Positions 11,201 to 21,618 of a stretch of DNA of 64,000 nt are shown one piece after another; the stretch's first letter is position 1; every line of letters begins with the position of its first letter. A model generated the notes under the pieces. The model did no database searches. It was given only the letters and a program-made list of their open reading frames with translations, and had not been told where the DNA came from. Both the position numbers and the translations under genes were made by a program. The stretch comes from Rhabditoides inermis (Eukaryota; Nematoda; Chromadorea; Rhabditida; Rhabditidae): positions 510,001 through 574,000 of the forward strand of contig CAWZYM010000305.1 in the NCBI GenBank assembly GCA_963966185.1, read 5' to 3'.

Positions 11201-12795
11201 AGGAAGGAGAGAGATGGAGTGAGAGAAACGGTACATACGTGATATTCTCCCGGATAGTTCCATTGAATAGACAGGGCTCCTGCTGCACTATTCCGATGAT
11301 GTCGCGTAGATCGGATATCTTCATCTGCCGCACGTCCCTTCCATCCAGTAACACCAGCCCTTCGTTCGCATCGTACAGACGTGTCAGCAGACCGATCTGA
11401 ATCAATCGATAATCACTCGACCATGAATCCGTGAATCAGCCATCGACAAATCGATCCGTACCGAGGTGCTCTTTCCACAGCCGCTGTGTCCCACGAATGC
11501 CACTGTCTCACCCGGCTCGGCTGTCCAATTGATGCCATTCAGAATCGGCGTCGGTCTAGAAAAAACACATTTTTTTCTCGATAACCGCTATAGCTCTTAA
11601 ACGATGCGTGCAATAGCCGATGTTGTTTGTTGTGTAATCTGTGATTAGCATGGAGTAGTGGGAAGTGATGGGTCGGTCCTCCCTCGGAGCATGTCATTCT
11701 CTCGTCTTCCCCAGCAATGAACATTCGCACGAGGGAACTGTTCGCGTTCGGTCGAGAGAGGTGTCTCGAAGTCGTCGAGAAACTGGCCAAGGGTGCGTCT
11801 CTCTTCTCCCTCCCCTCTCCCTCTCTCTCTCTCCTCCCTCCCTCCCTCCCGCCTCTCATCTCTCCCCTGCAGGCGTGGTCTTCGCTGACGTCGTCTCCTC
11901 CTCCACCTCCTTTTCCCGTCGCATTGTCCCCTCCTCCATCTCTCGCCCCATCGAGCTTCTCCTCGTCTACATTCTCTTCCACATCTACCTCTTCTATGCC
12001 ATTCTCCTCTCGGTGAGATACGGTAGTCTACAGTACGCATAGCCTCGTTGTCAGATCTCGAAGCTGGTCGCGAACCAGAGTAAGCTGCATGGAGACAAGA
12101 TCCGTCCGGTGCTTCCCGAGAGTTGGGCCGCGTGTCGACAGCAGGTACGGGTTACGGTACTCCGGGTTACTGTACTCTACAGTACCCGTCTTTCAGTTGG
12201 GAGTGGGCTTCGTGGCGACAGTGCTGACCTTCCACTGGATGCAGTGGCCGTCGCCTCTCTCTATTCTCGGATGGGCTGTCAATCTCCGTCCACAGATCAA
12301 CATCAAACCCACTGTGGTAGCGAGTATTCACCTCGAAAAGGAGTACTGTACCTTGAATTTCAGAAAGTCATCGCCAAGGACGACAAGAAAGAGGAAAAGA
12401 AGACTGAGCAGCAGAAGGTGGAGAAGGAGATCCAGCCTACCAGTGACGAGCCCCGCATCAGCATGGAGGTACTGTACTCTACCGTACCTTGTTTCCATCA
12501 TGTCATTTCTTTCAGTTGTCGGCGTCTCCCGGCTTCGGAGTGTCGATGTCACCACAGGAAGATTCTGCACAGGACATTCTCAAGGACTACCAAGCTATTT
12601 CTGACACCATCTCTGTCGCCTCCGACATTGTCTCTTCCGTATACAAGTTAGTATCGATCGAATACCGATTAGATATCGATTGATTACAGAAGCTGGGCGA
12701 CGGATGATTCTCGTTCGATTGGCCACCCCGATCCAATGGATCTACTGGAGTTGGAGAAGGACATTGTTCTGTGCGTGTAACCCGGCAGGAACAGA

Positions 12796-12838
<43 letters not shown>

Positions 12839-15269
12839 TAGAGGGACATAGGAAGAGGGAGAGAGATTGTAGGAAGGAAGTTGCCGAGAGGAGGTCTGTC
12901 GAGAACGGGGTCGCAGTTGCGTCTTCTGACGCCGCCATCGAACCCACTGCGGACTTCGAGTTCGACGACGAGTGAGTGATGACGTCATTGCATCGAGTGA
13001 CGTCATTTCCAGGTCGTTCGACGCTGCGTGGGAGGATATGGGAGTGGGAGTGGATGGGAGTGAGAAGGAGAAGTACGTGACTGCGTGGATCAGTGAGGAG
13101 AGTGTGGTTCGGAAGGAGGAGAGGAAGGAGGAGAGGAAGGTCCTGGAGGGCCACTCTGGCAACTCCGAGGAGGAGATCTGATCCCCCTCACACCCCTTAC
13201 ACTTACACTGTTCGTTAGACACCCGCAATGTGCGATTGTGAATCTGTATTCATTAGATAAACGCATTTTATTCGGTGTGTATTGTGTTCTGCTTACCTGG
13301 TGGGATATGTGAAGTGGACGTTTTTGAACTCTAGTTTTCCCGCGACGGATTCGAGGGCGGCCGACGATTTGGCAGATATTTCGACACGGGTCACCTAAAC
13401 ATACGGAATGCTTGATCTTTCACTGACGGTGTATCGACTCACCCTATCGATAGTCTTGTAGATGACGGCAGCGGCGACCCTAGCCTTGAGAAGAGCCATC
13501 ATGTGAGGACCAAGAAGGCCCAGGAAGTACGCTCCCATCAACATGGTGTTCACCTGACCATAAGCTCTCCTCCCTCCCCCCATTCCCATCTATTGATGTT
13601 CTACTCCTCCCTCTCTCTTTCTCTGTCTCTCTCTCCCCCTCCTGCTCACCACCACAAACACTGTTCCTGGCCCGGCCCCTATCTCGTCTCCAGCGAAGTA
13701 TGTCGCCACTCCCTCAAGTTGTTGTTGTTGTTTCCTTGTTTACTGTCCTTGTTGTTCACCTGCGCAATTCCTCCCACGTAGAACACGTATAGCTCGAAGA
13801 ACATGAAACCCTCGAAGAATCCTGAAACGTACCGGAACCTATTGTGTGCGTTTCAGTTTCTCCAACCGTTCATGAAGTGGTATTTCTTGGCGGATGCGAT
13901 TCCAGATGCGAGACGCGCCTCGTATCGCTGAAATAAGTTCATTTACAAAGAAATTTGGTTGCCTAATTGATTTCTATTATGTACCGTCTCCTAATCACTG
14001 TCCGCATTGCCAATCACGTCAATTATCTCATTTGCGTACGCTCCTCTCGTATGAAAGCGGGGCGCGGCGGGCTGCCGGCATCCATTCGCCATGGCTCAGT
14101 CCGTCCCTCCCGGAGATATCAACACCCAGCCGGGTACCAAGATCGTCTTCAACGCCCCCTACGATGACAAGCACACCTACCACATCAAGGTACGCTGCTG
14201 TCGATATCGGCTGATATCGATTGATTCTCACTGTGACCTGTTCAGATCACCAACGCTGGAGGTCGCCGCATCGGATGGGCCATCAAGACCACCAACATGA
14301 AGCGCCTCGGCGTCGACCCGCCGTGCGGAGTGCTCGACCCCAAGGAGGCCGTGCTGATGGCCGTCTCTTGCGACGCGTTCCAGTACGGTCAGGAAGACAC
14401 CAACAACGACCGCATCACCATCGAGTGGACCAACACTCCCGACGGCGCCGCCAAGACCTTCCGCCGCGAGTGGTTCCAGGGCGACGGAATGGTCCGCCGC
14501 AAGAACCTCCCCATCGAGTACAACCCTTGAACGCGTTTCGTGCGTGTCGAATAAAACACTCTCTTTCCAAAATTGTGGTTTTGATAGTGTGTTAAGAACT
14601 GGGTTTTGGTTTTGTTGTCACCTCTATCATAGTGTGCTGTCCGTTACATGCAGCCACTGTCTTGACATTCATGATAGTCTCCTCTGCCAGGGCAGCTGCC
14701 TGGGAACCAGCTCCCATCATAGACACCAGGTGACCCGTTGCACACTGAATCAATAATCAATCAATTTTATCACACTCTCCTTGCCAAAATCTGTAATCTA
14801 TGCATTTGCAGCATTTGCTTATAGAGATTTGAAAATGTGGTTTTGATCAGAAAAAGTAGAGTTACTAAATAGGAATAACTAAATGTTAAACGACTGACCC
14901 TCTCCATGAGTGCCATTGTGAGTGCACTCATGGGTCCGACTCCGAATAGGACGAGGGTGGTGAGCCAGTTGTTGACAAAGGCGTAGACTGCCGAGGCGAG
15001 GAACATGGCCACTCCACGCAGGATCAGACCCACCTTGTCACCCAGACCGTCCTGGATACGGTCGATGTTGCTGGAAGGGAGGATGAGAGGGGGAGAGGGA
15101 GGGAGGGAGAGGAAGAGAGAGAGAGGGAGAAGGAAGAGAGAGGGGGGAGAAGAGAAGCTTACTCATTGAGCTGACAGGTGATCTGTCCGGCGTCGCGGCG
15201 ATCGAACCATTCAGCGTCCTGAAAACATTTCTTCCTCCCCCCTTTCTCTTTCGCTCTCGCTCTCCCTCC

Positions 15270-15322
<53 letters not shown>

Positions 15323-15786
15323 ACCTGTCTCAGCACTGCTTTCACGAATTCTCCCCGCATTCGGCGGATGATAGAAGCAGTTGCCTCCGACAGACAGTAG
15401 TTCTGTAAATAATATTTCACACTGTTTCAACGTGACATTTTTTTGAAACTACACTTCTCTAGTTTTACACTATTGTACTATACATCGGCGCCACTAAACT
15501 GATTATTTTTGATGCGATATTATCATACATTCGAGAGGATTATGGGACGGAAATCTGTGCATGACATGACATTTGCTCCGACGAGTTGATCATTTTGAAA
15601 ATGGTAGGATCAATATTTGGATGGAACAATGAACAGTGTGGTATACATTTAACATACCTGTATGAATGCAGAAACAAGAAGAACGACGAAACAAATGGCG
15701 AACCACATCACATGGAGATAGGCTCGGGAGAGGAAGTCAGAGTCTTCCGAGTGGATCTAAACACCTCTCTCTCCCCTTCTCCCCCC

Positions 15787-15840
<54 letters not shown>

Positions 15841-16188
15841 TCTCTCTTTAACCCACATCCTTAGTGATGAGGAATAGATTGGCGAGAAGTCCAGAGATGA
15901 CACATGTGAGTGGCTGGAAATGGAGGGATGATTGGGGAAGGGAAGAGTGTGTCTACCTGTATGCATCCAATGATGACAGCCAGCATGCATCCCACTGCCA
16001 CATACACCTTGTCGCGGCAGGTGGCGTACCGGAACTGGAACAACACACAACACACCATATATAGCCCCTTCCAGAAACAGCACTGATCACTAGAAATACT
16101 CACCAATTGTAACAAGCTGACCGGCCTCGTTTCCAGCTTCTCGCTGGCGAGATCGCCTCTGAAAAATAAAGGGGTGAGAGAGAGGGGG

Positions 16189-16219
<31 letters not shown>

Positions 16220-16415
16220 CGAGAGAGAGAGAGAGAGCGAGAGAGAGGGAGAGAGAGGGAGAGAGAGGGAGAGAGAGGGAGAGAGAGAAAGAGAGAGAGG
16301 AGGAGGAGGGAGAGATATAGGGAAAGGGTGACCTGCATAGGATGATGTTGAATATCTTCTCGCATAGTGACAACTCCACTCCTTCGAACTCCTCGTCCAA
16401 AGGAGGAGACGACAT
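4138..16415 (-). CDS. pgp: P-glycoprotein, full ABC-B transporter (spliced, about 28 exons)
   Basis: Two-half ABC-B efflux pump of the plasma membrane; nematode relatives export lipophilic toxins and drugs. ATG at 16415 ([12 protein letters not shown]). TMD1 exons: 16333-16415, 16104-16158, about 15957-16035, 15862-15914, 15661-15757 and on to about 13441. NBD1: A-loop FTYP (13292-13395), Walker [10 protein letters not shown] (11460-11556), Q-loop VQQEP (11285-11400), signature LSGGQ (about 8540-8626), Walker [13 protein letters not shown] and H-loop IIAHRL (8285-8430). Linker about 7740-8128. TMD2 about 6020-7610. NBD2: FSYPSRP (5780), Walker [10 protein letters not shown] (5541-5635), VGQEP (5377-5463), LSGGQ (5053-5138), [12 protein letters not shown] (4940-5000), IAHRLAT (4268-4386), stop at 4138. 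All catalytic motifs of both halves are present. The intron near 5297-5376 needs a GC donor. Three plus-strand genes lie in its introns. Confidence 0.9.
4426..4638. repeat. Dispersed repeat, copy 2
   Basis: Second copy of the roughly 210-bp unit at 1361-1573, in the intron between the last NBD2 exons of the P-glycoprotein gene. It is followed by the long CT tract and the arm copy at 4803. Confidence 0.75.
4659..4743. repeat. (CT)n microsatellite, about 85 bp
   Basis: Nearly pure CT dinucleotide run in a P-glycoprotein intron. It links the two halves of the dispersed repeat family. Confidence 0.95.
4803..4895. repeat. Solo diverged copy of the inverted-repeat arm
   Basis: The sequence from CAGGTTTGTGTTAGTATTTG onward matches the right arm at 2137-2246, with several substitutions and a lost internal block. 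It follows the second dispersed-repeat copy and its long CT tract, in the same order as at 1361-2246. So the family is unit, microsatellite, then arm, and only the first locus has a mirrored second arm. It lies in an intron of the P-glycoprotein NBD2 region. Confidence 0.75.
6758..6818. repeat. (TTG)n trinucleotide microsatellite
   Basis: About 20 TTG units with one short interruption. It lies in the P-glycoprotein TMD2 intron just upstream, in transcript terms, of the exon encoding [13 protein letters not shown]. Apparent poly-Leu, poly-Cys or poly-Asn frames across it are artefacts of the repeat. Confidence 0.9.
6830..7090. other. GC-rich unexplained block inside a transporter intron
   Basis: The intron between the exon at 7091-7181 and the one at about 6645-6745 is unusually long because of the TTG run and this block. 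The sequence is GC-rich and not low-complexity. I find no splice-consistent exon in it on the minus strand. The plus frame from about 6840 stays open for roughly 160 bp but has no start or recognisable domain. It may be a degraded insertion. Confidence 0.35.
7638..7689. repeat. (GA)n microsatellite in transporter intron
   Basis: Pure GA run between the linker exon and the first TMD2 exon. Similar tracts inside this gene's introns lie at 5941-5974, 8230-8263, 15273-15312, 15787-15836 and 16171-16315. Confidence 0.95.
8852..11010 (+). CDS. Secreted Lys/Gln/His-rich protein with about 32 tandem 19-residue repeats
   Basis: Exon 1 is 8852-8915 ([23 protein letters not shown], a clear signal peptide). 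A 44-nt GT-AG intron precedes exon 2 at 8960-11010. The mature protein starts [19 protein letters not shown] and has a dibasic RPKRE site. It is then almost wholly a repeat of [19 protein letters not shown] and ends [13 protein letters not shown] and stop. The repeat is hydrophilic and basic, with no Cys, so it looks like an extended extracellular polymer. I do not recognise a family and assign no function. The gene lies antisense inside the P-glycoprotein intron between the NBD1 exons at about 11074 and 8626. The intact frame over more than 600 codons and the retained signal peptide suggest selection, but a 57-bp unit keeps frames open by itself, so coding status needs transcript evidence. 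Confidence 0.7.
9125..10985. repeat. 57-bp minisatellite array, long copy, with 3-unit higher-order pattern
   Basis: About 32 units of 57 bp. A variant unit with GACCAGCTCCAG (Gln-Leu-Gln) in place of GACCAGCACCAG recurs every third unit in the second half. A TTTGTGCT variant (Cys for Gly) marks two positions near 9917 and 10316, roughly 400 bp apart. This shows recent expansion by blocks of three or more units. Confidence 0.85.
11717..13181 (+). CDS. Unassigned two-helix membrane protein with acidic, charged C-terminus
   Basis: Nine exons by eye: 11717-11792, 11873-12012, 12055-12144, 12197-12316, 12364-12468, 12516-12646, 12690-12770, 12873-12971 and 13013-13181. All frames join, and the protein ends [11 protein letters not shown] and stop. 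The N-terminus reads [20 protein letters not shown]. Two hydrophobic stretches follow: [20 protein letters not shown] in exon 2 and [18 protein letters not shown] in exon 4. Then come a [10 protein letters not shown] segment, an [11 protein letters not shown] segment and an acidic tail with DFEFDDE. The order of a membrane hairpin then a disordered acidic tail recalls ER-shaping or ER-phagy receptors, but I see no signature and do not name it. The gene sits antisense inside the P-glycoprotein intron 11557-13291. Intron 8 contains two TGACGTCA motifs. Confidence 0.7.
14091..14530 (+). CDS. msp: Major sperm protein (MSP)
   Basis: Exons 14091-14189 and 14246-14530 join through a 56-nt GT-AG intron to give 127 residues, the usual MSP length. 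The start is [20 protein letters not shown], the core includes [20 protein letters not shown], and the end is [18 protein letters not shown] is an immunoglobulin-fold protein that polymerises to drive amoeboid sperm crawling and, when released, signals oocyte maturation. The gene is intact and antisense inside a P-glycoprotein TMD1 intron (exons at about 13857-13927 and 14620-14740). Its 3' end has been copied to 3752-3898. Confidence 0.97.
14550..14555 (+). terminator. msp polyadenylation signal AATAAA
   Basis: AATAAA begins 20 nt after the msp stop, so the 3' UTR is very short. The duplicated fragment keeps the same signal at 3846-3851. Confidence 0.75.
16171..16315. repeat. (GA)n-rich tract in first transporter intron
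   Basis: About 145 bp of GA with scattered AAAGAGA and GCGAGA interruptions, inside P-glycoprotein intron 1. Confidence 0.9.
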
Positions 16416-16680
16416 TCTGATGGAATAGTTTAATACATTCACAATAAATTAATAACATTCAATTTACATATTCGAAACTAAAGCAATAGTTATTTTGACA
16501 AAAAAATAGAAAAAGGGAAATCACTGTGTCCAACACAAACTCTACATGAATCACAAGAAGATCGCAGTGGCAAATATATGTAGACAACAACACATACAAT
16601 AACAAAAATTCAATTTCTATATAAATTTCTAGAAACCAGGAAGCGTGAAAATAATCACAGTGTTGGGGGAAACGCGCGGC

Positions 16681-16739
<59 letters not shown>

Positions 16740-17613
16740 GATGCGGCAGTAATTCGGTAATCACTCGGTATCGTTTTCGCACCGCTAGGCTATAGAATTT
16801 GCGCAATGTCTTATCACGCAGAGACTCGGTCCATTGGAATCACATCATATGAATGAGGAAAGTGAATGATACGAACACTGTGTGCCAGTATTTATGCGTC
16901 TCTCCGTGTTTACTACCACTAGAATATACATAATCTCTTAGACACCCCCCCCCCTCCATCTCTCTGCCTGGCTATTTCTCTGGTTATCACTTGATCACGA
17001 ACTAGAATCAATTTTGATAGGGATTTTAGCGGAAGTGGACATAATATGATGCGCCAACTACAGAAAACAATGCAATCGACTTTTATAATCAGATTGTGAT
17101 TGTGGTTCCTGCTCACTCATGGCTGGAATATATGGATGTAGAAAAAAATCAAAAGATCAGTGCACAAAGAGAGAACATGCTGTTATCTGGGGGGAAGCCG
17201 ACCACATTCTGGTCAGAACAATCGAGCCTCGTTAAAAACCACAGGCTGCGATAAGAAATCAGCAAAATGAGCAATGTATCCGAGTGTTCTTTCCTCAGAA
17301 TCCAGAAGAAAAGGTCCTTATAGAAGCCTTTAAAACACCACAGGGATCGATTACAGATTGATGAGCGCAAGGACCGAAACCAATTTAATCTAATTTTAAT
17401 AAGAGAAGAACAGATCAGACACTCACTTGTCACTTTTATACCAAGTACTTCACCTTAATAAGAAGTAACTAGTATAAAAAAAGAATTTTGATCAGTAGCG
17501 CATGTACAAACAAATACACAACGTATTTATCTGCAACATCAACAATAAGCAACAATCCAACAAAACAATGAGTAACAGAACAATAAGAGGCGTGAGGTAC
17601 AAAAAGGGAGTGT
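16416..17613. other. Intergenic region between P-glycoprotein and Fcf2 genes
   Basis: This is upstream of the P-glycoprotein start and downstream of the Fcf2 stop. It is AT-rich, with a pure (GA)n run at 16684-16737 and a poly-C run near 16945. An open minus frame at 17149-17433 has no motif and an odd composition, so I do not call it. The transporter promoter must lie here, but I see no clear TATA element. Confidence 0.6.
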
Positions 17614-19356
17614 CTACTTGGCAGCCGCCTTCTTCCTCCCTCCCCCACTGCCCTTCTTCTTGCTAGATCGGTTCTTGTGGACTCCCTGGAACGCGCCTCG
17701 CACCTTCTTCTGCTCCTTCTCCCGAAGACGCTTGAACCTGAACACACCACGATGATCCAATTGCCTCTCACGTATATTTCACAAGACAGGAACTTTCTTT
17801 GCATTACGAGATAAACTGTTGAAGTAAGACCTTGGCAGGAAAGGAGAGACGGGCGGAGAAAAGGAGAAGAAGAGATCGGACACTCACTTGTCCTTGTTCT
17901 TGTTGACAAAGTGTTCGTTGACCATCATCTCATCGAGCATCGTTCCCTTCCTCTCCTTCTTCGTCAGACGACCAGAGTAGAAGTCTTCCGCAGCGTCCAC
18001 CACACGACCAACCTAAACCAAATTGAATCAGTCAATATTCTCTGACAATTTCGAAGTAGAATCGACGAGAATAAAACATGTTTTACCTTTATAAACTAAA
18101 GGCGTGGTCAGTCTCTTCGAAAAAGCCCTCTTCAAAACGCCTTCGAAACACGCTGTTTGGTCGTGTTTCGAAAGCGCTTCGAAGTCAGTACCGAAGGGAG
18201 TTTTGAAGAGACTGACCGCTACTTCAACCATTACTAGTTCTGGACTATTAGTTTACACATTATATAAACCGCTTCTCAAACAAACACGGTTCTGTATAAA
18301 ATATGGTTCACGTAAACACATTTTAAATTTATAACGCATCGGTAGTTAATAGCGTACTGTAATTGATATTGAAAAACCATGGCGACCTGGAAGTACTTGG
18401 GAAGGGTGGTGCGGTCGGCCTTGCGGTAGAAGGCGAGTGGGTCCATCACATTGCGCATCTGCAGCAGCTCCAGGTCCCGCCTCAACAATCACACATGAGC
18501 CACTCCCTCCTCCTCGTCCTCCACCCCCACCTCTTCTCGTCCGTGATCTCCTGCTTGGCCATGTCGAACCACGCCTTGCCCGTCGTCTTCTCACGCTCCG
18601 CCTTAAATTAAATAGGAATATGCGACATTTTACTCTCCCTTCTCTTATGCTTATCCTCATCTCTCCCGCACATTCACAAAATTGATCGTGAAGCGAGGGA
18701 ACATTACAGTAGAAATATAAAGGAATGGAACATTAGACCGTTTCCCTCACCTCTCTCAGTTTCCTGGCCGTCCGTTTGCCCACCGTCTTCACCACCTCCC
18801 CGTAGTTCTTCTCGTAGCCCGGCTGGATGGCCGCCTTCGCAAGCACCTCAAACACCACTATGCAAACAACAACAACATAATCAACACATTGAAATAACAC
18901 ATAAATAAACAGAGAGCTGTTGATAGACGTAGTATGAATGAAATAGAAAAAGAATGCTCACCGCCTGGAGCTTCTTGTCGATGGGATCGAAGGTGACGGC
19001 AGACTCCTTCTTGTCCTACAAGTAAAATGCAAAGTAACAATTGATATAAGAAGGATAAAAGTAACAACTGATATAAGAATGAATGGCCCGCACGCACATC
19101 GTCATTCGCCTCGTCGTCGTCCACCTCCTCGCCGGCTGCAGTGTCCATGATGAACAGCGCGTCGCCCGACGACTTCTGCAAAAGAATACATATAAACAAT
19201 AGTGTTTACACTTACGTTAGTGAGATGCTCGGCGCATCGGAAATCTTTGGGCACGGGAATTGGTGCATCTGAAGTCGACTCGTCGTCCGAATCCGACGAA
19301 TAGTCTTGAGTTTTGGAGGCTGTAAGCGCCGAAACGTCGAATACTCGTTTAAACAT
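17614..19356 (-). CDS. Fcf2 / DNTTIP2-family pre-rRNA processing factor
   Basis: ATG at 19356 (MFKRVFDVSALTASKTQDYS), then an acidic Ser/Asp N-terminus. Exons lie at about 19216-19356, 19098-19175, 18960-19020, 18757-18855, 18537-18606, 18384-18489, 17887-18014 and 17614-17738. The Fcf2 domain is clear: KAWFDMAKQEITDE, then RDLELLQMRNVMDP, LPKYFQVAMV, EDFYSGRLTKKERKGTMLDE and KNKDKFKRLREKEQKK. The basic Lys/Arg tail ends GGGRKKAAAK and stop, as is usual for nucleolar Fcf2 proteins. Yeast Fcf2 is needed for early 18S rRNA cleavages in the small-subunit processome. A short, GC-rich intron near 18490-18536 splits the core. The gene is divergent from DNAJC11 with 268 bp between starts. Confidence 0.9.
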
Positions 19357-19624
19357 CTATAATTGGATATTATACAACACAATTACATAATCACAACAAA
19401 CAAACATCAACACATTAAAAGAAAAGAAAAGAAAATCGCGAGTTCGAAGCATGTGGTGAGAATTACACTAAAATTGTGCACTTCATTTGTAAAAGGGACT
19501 CTAAACTCGAGGTTTACACTACAAAGTTCAAAGTGGAATTTTTGCGTGTTTTTGTTTGCTTTGGTACTTTGTTGTCATGTTTAGAGTGAATTTGTTACCG
19601 TTTCAGTTCCCTGATCGACCGAAG
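19357..19624. promoter_or_regulatory. Shared divergent promoter, Fcf2 and DNAJC11
   Basis: Only 268 bp separate the two start codons, which point away from each other. The sequence is AT-rich with no clear TATA box. Both neighbours are housekeeping genes, so a common bidirectional promoter is likely but inferred. The DNAJC11 start follows a pyrimidine-rich TTTCAG at about 19600-19606 that could be a trans-splice acceptor. Confidence 0.5.
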
Positions 19625-21114
19625 ATGTCGGTATCGTCGGGCAGCTCTGTCTGCGGCGATATTGACGTGAGCCTTATAATAGTTCCTTGAATAAATTTTG
19701 TTTGATATAATCTCTGGTGATTTGTTTAATTGTAACGTTTCATGTGTTTTTTAAGGATCTTCTGTTAGACGAAGAAGATGAGGTCGACTTCTATTCCATC
19801 CTTAACGTCCCGCGCGATGTGAGTTGTTTCAGCAGTTCAGTAGTCACTCGGTTTCGTAATGTTGCATCTTGCTTTGCCACTGCTACTCTATTATCACTGC
19901 CGATTGATCGATCAAACACACGCAGAAGGGGTGATCGGTTGCAGGCTACTGATGAGGAGATCACGAAGGCATACCGCAAGCGATGTCTCATCTTCCACCC
20001 AGACAGACACACGGACGAGAACGACAAGAAGGATGCGGAGAAGATATTCGTGCAGCTGCGGCGCGCCCATGACAGTGAGTGTGCGAGGAGGGAGAGAGGG
20101 GAAAGAGAGAGAGAGAGAGACGTTGCTCGTTTGAGCTCTGATGGACCCGAAGCAACGTGCCATCTACGACGCCCTCGGTGTGCAGGGACTCGACACCCAG
20201 GTATGATCCTTGTTCCCCTGCTTGTCTGACCGTGTGCATAGGGCTGGGAGCTGGTGACGCGAGGCGCGCAGCCGGACGACATTCGCAGAGAGTACGAGTT
20301 CCTGCAGCGCCTGCGCCACAACGAGATCATGATCCAGAAGATACATCCCACGGTAAGTCAGTCGGATTGAGGAAAGAAAAAAGTGATTTGAAGTGCTGGA
20401 AACACTGTCGTGTTTTCAGTCGTCGTTTGTGGTGAAGACATCTCTGGCGGGTATGTTCTATCCGTGGGAGGAGGACCGCCTCGGACCCCAGTTTCTCGGC
20501 CTGGCAATGAACCAGAGCATCGAGTGCCCCATGACACAGCGCGACAAGGTACGAGTGTCTGTTTGTTTGGTAGTTGACGTGTTGTTGATTGTTTACTGCA
20601 CAGCTCGGTCTGGTCGGTCGCATCAAGACGGGCAACGGCCGCGGTGACGGCAACATGTCTGTGGTGTGGAAGAAGAGCACCGATATCGCCCAGCTTGACG
20701 TCAGTCGCCTTTGTATTTATCGGTATTGAAGTATTGATTGATTGATTGATTCAGTCGACGCTCACCCTCTCGTCGGATACTGTACAGCTGTCGTGTCGTG
20801 CGGCGAGGAATATCATGGTGAGTATTGAGTGTATTTGTATATCTTTTCTTTGTATCCAAACATGATCAACATTCACTGTAGCAATACAGTTCAAAATGAT
20901 GTTATCTATTTAAATGTCAAGTGATACAGATTACCGATCAACAATTACAGACATGTAATGCGTGAGGAGTATATCCATTTTACGATACGTATTAATTGTG
21001 GTGTTATCAGCGTGCTGCGATCATCGCTCAGCCGTCGCTGATCTATCACCCTCTCCAGAATGAGTTCAGCTACGGAATGGCGTTGAGTGAGTGTGGGAGA
21101 AGTGATAGAGAGAA

Positions 21115-21149
<35 letters not shown>

Positions 21150-21574
21150 TCCTGTTGCAGTCTACTCGATGCGTCTTCGTCTCCGCTGGCAGGGCAGTCT
21201 GGTGTTGAACATGTCCCCCCAGGGAGGCGCCTTCACTACCAGCATCGTCCACACCGACAAGAACCAGCCCAAGGCCATCCTCAACGTCACTGTCAGTTCT
21301 CAATCAGCTGCAATCAAATCAATCTCCACATCAAATCAATTTTTTTCGGTTTCATTCACATACTGTAACATTAACATGACAACTATCCTGATCGCGTGAA
21401 AAGTTTCAAGTTTCGCAATGTATGCGTTTGCAGCTGTCTCCGGCGTCCCCGAACGTGCGCGGTGTGTACATCTGCCGCTCGCCCGACGGGGACTCGTTCA
21501 TTGAGACGAGCTGCACCGTCAGCCCCTTCGGATTCGCACCCGGCGTCAACGCCGAGACCAAGCTGGGCAGGTGA

Positions 21575-21618
<44 letters not shown>

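Noticed and set aside
14028..14231. Antisense frame overlapping the msp gene
   Set aside because: Shadow of the msp coding sequence; no family match, whereas the sense frame is a full MSP.
17149..17433. Minus-strand 94-codon frame upstream of the Fcf2 3' end
   Set aside because: No motif, no splice partners, composition unlike neighbouring exons.
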